From the NCBI GenBank assembly GCA_900549445.1, contig UROS01000014.1, positions 1 through 25,176 on the forward strand: DNA of 25,176 nucleotides. Reading direction: 5' to 3'. The position numbers and the translations under genes are program-made. The first letter of the stretch is position 1, and each line of letters starts with the position of its first letter. Under the pieces are notes generated by a model, which was given only the letters and a program-made list of their open reading frames with translations, was not told where the DNA came from and did no database searches. This document shows, piece after piece, positions 22,281-25,176 of the stretch. The stretch is from an uncultured Porphyromonadaceae bacterium (GTDB taxonomy: Bacteria > Bacteroidota > Bacteroidia > Bacteroidales > Muribaculaceae).

Positions 22281-23579
22281 TCACTTGGCTGCGGGTTTGG
22301 GCATGGGAGCGGTGGTGCCGTTCTTTGCGAACTCTGCTATCTGGTCGGGGGTGTAGCCGATGGCCTTGAGCACTTCCTCGGTGTTTTCGCCCAGACCCGG
22401 GCAAGGACCGTAGGTAGGCTGATAGTTCGAGATGGTGAAAGGAACGCCGACGGTTACGAATTCACCGATCTTGCCGCCCTGGTTGATCTTCACGAGAGTG
22501 TTGCCGTCGTAGAGGCTCTGGTCGTCCATAATCTCCTTGGTGGAAAGCACGGGAGCCACGGGCACACCTGCCTTCGAGAGGATAGCGGTGACTTCGAATT
22601 TATCCTTGTCGATACACCACTTCTGGATGCGGGCCCAGATTTCCTGTTTGTGCTTGTCGCGGGCGTCGGCGGTGTTGAAGTCGGGGTTGGTGAGCCAGTC
22701 CTCGAAGCCGAAGGCCGCGCATGCGAGCTTGAAATCTTTTGCTCCGCGCTGGAGAATTACGTAAGCGTAGGCGTTGGGGTCGGTTTCCCAGCCTTTGCAC
22801 TTGTATGTCCAGCCTAGTACGCCGGAACCTTCCTGGTTGCCCGAACGGGGAACGTAGTCGGGGAATTTCTCGTTGGGATACTGCGGGAACTGGGTAAGAT
22901 AGCCGATCTTGTCGAGAGTAAGCTGGTCGCGGGTCTTGATACGGCAGAGGTTGAGGCAGGCGTTGTGCATCGACTGATAAACGAAGCTGCCTTCGCCGGT
23001 CTTTTCACGCTGCATAAGGGCTGCGAGAATACCGATTGTACAGTGCATGCCGGTGTTGGAGTCGCCGAGCGCCGCGCCGCTCTGGGTAGGAACATTGTCG
23101 GGGCCTTCCCACCAGCCTGTGGTGGATGCGGCTCCCGCTGTAACCTGTGCTACAGGTTCGTAAGCCTTAAGGTTGGCGTACTGAGAGGTTACGGGGAAGC
23201 CCTTGATGGTTGCGTAAACGCAACGGGGGTTGATTTTATGAACCACTTCCCAGCTGAAGCCGAGTTTGTCCATGGCTCCCGGGTGGAGGTTTTCAATAAA
23301 CACGTCGGCACCCTCGATCAGTTTGGTAAGGATGGCCTTCCCGTCGGGGGTTGCGGCATCGAGTGTGAGCGATTTCTTGTCGCTGTTGAGCTGCAGGAAG
23401 TAGTAGCTGGGCTCTCCCTCCATGAACTGAAGTTCGTTACGGGTGGCGTCGCCCGAGCCGGGGCGTTCGATTTTTATAACTTCGGCGCCGAGCCACGCAA
23501 GCAGCTGGGTACAGGAAGGTCCGGACTGAACGTTGGTGAAGTCAACCACTTTAATTCCTTGTAAAGGTGCAGTGTTCAT
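22281..23579 (-). CDS. frc: Formyl-CoA:oxalate CoA-transferase
   Basis: A class III CoA-transferase (CaiB/BaiF fold) moving CoA from formyl-CoA to oxalate, giving oxalyl-CoA and formate. 432 residues, the usual size (~428). The N-terminus PLQGIKVVDFTNVQSGPSCTQLLAWLGAEVIKIERPGSGD is characteristic. FIENLHPGAMDKLGFSW (94-110) follows. The catalytic aspartate lies in ALGDSNTGMH (Asp173), matching Asp169 of the Oxalobacter enzyme. The region NQEGSGVLGW (248-257) occupies the glycine-rich loop position. The C-terminus has a short Pro/Lys-rich tail. It is first in the group frc-oxc-AEC. The 161-bp upstream gap to 23741 shows no confident promoter. The pairing with oxc fixes oxalate, rather than another acid, as the likely substrate. 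Confidence 0.96.
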   Translation of the reverse strand: MNTAPLQGIKVVDFTNVQSGPSCTQLLAWLGAEVIKIERPGSGDATRNELQFMEGEPSYYFLQLNSDKKSLTLDAATPDGKAILTKLIEGADVFIENLHPGAMDKLGFSWEVVHKINPRCVYATIKGFPVTSQYANLKAYEPVAQVTAGAASTTGWWEGPDNVPTQSGAALGDSNTGMHCTIGILAALMQREKTGEGSFVYQSMHNACLNLCRIKTRDQLTLDKIGYLTQFPQYPNEKFPDYVPRSGNQEGSGVLGWTYKCKGWETDPNAYAYVILQRGAKDFKLACAAFGFEDWLTNPDFNTADARDKHKQEIWARIQKWCIDKDKFEVTAILSKAGVPVAPVLSTKEIMDDQSLYDGNTLVKINQGGKIGEFVTVGVPFTISNYQPTYGPCPGLGENTEEVLKAIGYTPDQIAEFAKNGTTAPMPKPAAK

Positions 23580-23740
23580 AATTTTCAGTAGTTTTTTATG
23601 TTAAGTTTGATATAATCTCTTGTCGGGGCTGTCTCTCATTCTTTGCCCTTCACTTTATAAAACAAGGCGAAGCCGAAAAAGTTGAACCGCCCCCGAAAAA
23701 TAGTCTGTTTATAAATCTGCTGTCAGAAACATCTCAAAAC

Positions 23741-23995
23741 TCACGATTTGAATATGCGAAGGTCAACATGAAATACATATAAAAGAGCACACACGATGAG
23801 ACATACTAATATACCGATTATTAGCCCTTTGTGTGTCAGATATCCTGTCCTTTTGCCTAACAGAAGCAAAAAAATGCCAAAGAGGCAAAAGAACACATAC
23901 GAGAACCAAAAGAGACTGGCAGGTGGAGATAATGAGAAATATTCAGAAACAATCATGCATCCAATCAATGCCCAGTTAACACCGTCATTTTTCAT
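23741..23995 (-). CDS. Small membrane protein, tandem paralogue A
   Basis: An 84-residue, highly hydrophobic protein with about three helices (roughly 7-20, 28-47 and 57-77) and the loop GKRTGYLTHKG. It clearly aligns with the protein encoded just upstream at 24018-24263: shared MKND start, ...VS(E/D)YF, (F/L)SYVFFCL(F/M)G(I/V)FLLL(L/I)GKR(T/A)G(Y/H)LT. The two are separated by 22 bp. I recognise no family. Its base composition is much more AT-rich than the rest of the window, suggesting horizontal acquisition. An immunity or accessory function for the upstream lipoprotein is conceivable but unsupported by any motif. Confidence 0.65.
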   Translation of the reverse strand: MKNDGVNWALIGCMIVSEYFSLSPPASLFWFSYVFFCLFGIFLLLLGKRTGYLTHKGLIIGILVCLIVCALLYVFHVDLRIFKS

Positions 23996-24017
23996 AACCG
24001 ATATTATTAGATTCGTA

Positions 24018-24263
24018 TTATGTATTCGCCCATCGATTAAGGAAATATAAGCAAATGCACCCTATGATAAGGGCAACTATCAACACGATTATTCTGTTGC
24101 GCGTAAGATGACCTGCCCTTTTGCCTATCAGGAGAAGAAAAACACCCATGAGGCAAAAGAATACATACGACAACCAATTGAGATTGAAAGGAGGCCATAT
24201 CATGAAATAATCGGATACAAACAACCCGCTTATCCAAACCCAGGTAATAAAATCATTCTTCAT
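24018..24263 (-). CDS. Small membrane protein, tandem paralogue B
   Basis: An 81-residue paralogue of the gene at 23741-23995, with the same length, MKND start, WLSYVFFCLMGVFLLLIGKRAGHLTRN core and hydrophobic last helix (IIVLIVALIIGCICLYFL). About three membrane segments are predicted. It begins 24 bp after the end of the frameshifted lipoprotein gene, so all are likely one transcript. Tandem duplication followed by divergence is evident, since the two copies match mainly in the central helix and loop. Function unknown; AT-rich like its neighbours. Confidence 0.65.
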   Translation of the reverse strand: MKNDFITWVWISGLFVSDYFMIWPPFNLNWLSYVFFCLMGVFLLLIGKRAGHLTRNRIIVLIVALIIGCICLYFLNRWANT

Positions 24264-24287
24264 AACCGTTTGCTATTAGATTTTTAT

Positions 24288-24527
24288 TTAGTTTGGTCCA
24301 AATGGGTTTGGGTTAGGTTTTGGCACAATTGTCGACACTGAGTCAATAAGATTCCCTTCTGAAATGCTAACATGCGTCGCCCTACATTCGTAATATTGAT
24401 AAAGTTGTACTGCCAATTTCACTAAGGAATATCCATTCATAGCTAAAGCGAACTCAGGAGTAACTTCAAGTTCGAATGCATCTATGACAATCTCTGTTAA
24501 TACATGACCTAAGATACAACTGCCCAT
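24288..24527 (-). pseudogene. C-terminal part of the frameshifted lipoprotein gene
   Basis: A 79-codon frame opening at an internal ATG (24527) that overlaps the end of the 208-residue lipoprotein ORF in another frame. Extending it upstream to the A7 run at 24540-24546 (minus strand) gives KFLEGMGSCILGHVLTEI, which joins smoothly to the upstream protein. One extra A, or a -1 ribosomal shift, would make a single product of about 282 residues ending ...VPKPNPNPFGPN. The segment contains a likely amphipathic or hydrophobic helix (GHVLTEIVIDAFELEV) and three cysteines. It is more likely a broken or slipping gene than an independent one. Confidence 0.55.
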
Positions 24528-25135
24528 TCCTTCCAGAAATTTTTTTCGCAGTATCCGCCAATGCTCTTATCTTCTATTCTCAATATAGGTGGTTGAACGC
24601 CGTCTATGCCCACTGCGGCATCAATCATTATGTCCTGAATGATTTTTGGACGTCTGGAACAGTACGACATCAATATTACAGGTTTATTGACGCTGTCAGT
24701 ATTTTCTCCATAGGTGCTTCCAAATTCATATAGTTTCAGAACATCGTTAGGAGACGTAGTGCATGAAAGGTATTCAATGCATTGGTCCTCTACATCATCA
24801 TATTCCTCCTCGTTGTATCGTGCGGAGAGTTCCTGTTGGCATGGGATAAGATCTTCAGGATGGTCTAATAAATATTGAATCTGCTCACTTTCTGACATTC
24901 GAAGCAAATAATCAATAATCGGTCCTCCCACTACTCTGCTACCGGAGGCAGTCTGAGATTCCATAGCGGCCCGGCGAGATTCGTAAATTTGAATTACTTC
25001 TTCATCAGTATAGCTTTCTGTTGTTTTGTCCGCTACTGCGGATTTTGGAACATCGCTTTCCGATGTACATGCCGGGATAGAAACTGACAGGGCGGCTAAA
25101 ACAACACCACAAAAAATTAAATGTTTTAAATCCAT
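24509..25135 (-). CDS. Lipoprotein of unknown function (N-terminal part, frameshifted)
   Basis: 208 residues as it stands. The N-terminus MDLKHLIFCGVVLAALSVSIPAC-TSES has a lipobox-like IPAC (Cys23), so it is probably an outer-membrane or surface lipoprotein. The rest is acidic and mostly helical (YTDEEVIQIYESRRAAMESQ; MSESEQIQYLLDHPEDLIPCQQELSARYNEEEYDDVEDQCIEYL), with several cysteines that could form disulfides. No known domain is recognised. The frame ends at 24509, soon after a run of seven A at codons 197-199, and a sensible continuation exists in the -1 frame. AT-rich composition contrasts with the GC-rich core genes. Confidence 0.65.
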   Translation of the reverse strand: MDLKHLIFCGVVLAALSVSIPACTSESDVPKSAVADKTTESYTDEEVIQIYESRRAAMESQTASGSRVVGGPIIDYLLRMSESEQIQYLLDHPEDLIPCQQELSARYNEEEYDDVEDQCIEYLSCTTSPNDVLKLYEFGSTYGENTDSVNKPVILMSYCSRRPKIIQDIMIDAAVGIDGVQPPILRIEDKSIGGYCEKNFWKEWAVVS

Positions 25136-25176
25136 AGTGTAATTATTTTAATTATTTTCATTGAAAACATGTAAAT

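Overview
The window looks like a chromosomal segment of a gut Bacteroidales, most likely Muribaculaceae (an inference from gene content and style, not from a marker gene). Supporting signs are several promoters with the Bacteroidetes -7 pattern TAnnTTTG, an almost complete lack of Shine-Dalgarno sequences, secreted proteins with C-terminal sorting-like tails, a BtuB/BtuG-type vitamin B12 surface system, and GC-rich DNA. The exception is the last ~1.4 kb, which is clearly AT-richer.

Layout. (1) Positions 1-1066, minus strand: triose-phosphate isomerase (tpiA), then the start of a secreted protein cut off by the window edge. (2) Positions 1318-4513, plus strand: two tandem YtxH-type small membrane proteins separated by a terminator hairpin, a holin-superfamily-III-like membrane protein, a small conserved protein, prmA (ribosomal protein L11 methyltransferase), and an ECF sigma factor translationally coupled to a four-helix membrane protein. 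(3) Positions 4604-7910, minus strand: a secreted protein with a T9SS-like tail and a TPR lipoprotein with an OmpA-like segment. (4) Positions 8048-15091, minus strand: a complete cobalamin regulon unit made of promoter, cobalamin riboswitch, intrinsic terminator, BtuB-like TonB-dependent receptor, BtuG-like beta-propeller, a giant 1101-residue GLUG-type surface protein, and terminator. (5) Positions 15132-15395: a 264-bp foldback element with nested palindromes. (6) Positions 15473-18994, minus strand: pyruvate:ferredoxin oxidoreductase (nifJ). (7) Positions 19165-23579, minus strand: a complete oxalate-degradation cluster in the order frc, oxc, AEC-family transporter, with a structured leader between frc and oxc. 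(8) Positions 23741-25135, minus strand: an AT-rich accessory patch with a lipoprotein interrupted by a frameshift at an A7 run, followed by two tandem paralogous small membrane proteins.

How the parts work together. Frc moves CoA from formyl-CoA to oxalate, and Oxc decarboxylates oxalyl-CoA back to formyl-CoA. The AEC permease is the obvious candidate for moving oxalate in and/or formate out, so the set would let the cell remove oxalate and possibly gain proton-motive force. It has the same gene content as the Escherichia coli yfdW-yfdU-yfdV group. The B12 operon captures cobalamin at the surface (BtuG-like, plus possibly the 1101-aa protein) and takes it through the outer membrane (BtuB-like), shut off by the riboswitch when B12 is plentiful. 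The most noteworthy non-coding items are the riboswitch with a visible terminator, the nested-palindrome foldback element with a related copy on the other side of nifJ, the frc-oxc intergenic structure ending in a U-tract, and the GGTCAATGACC inverted repeat before prmA. No rRNA, tRNA, CRISPR array, transposase or integrase was seen.
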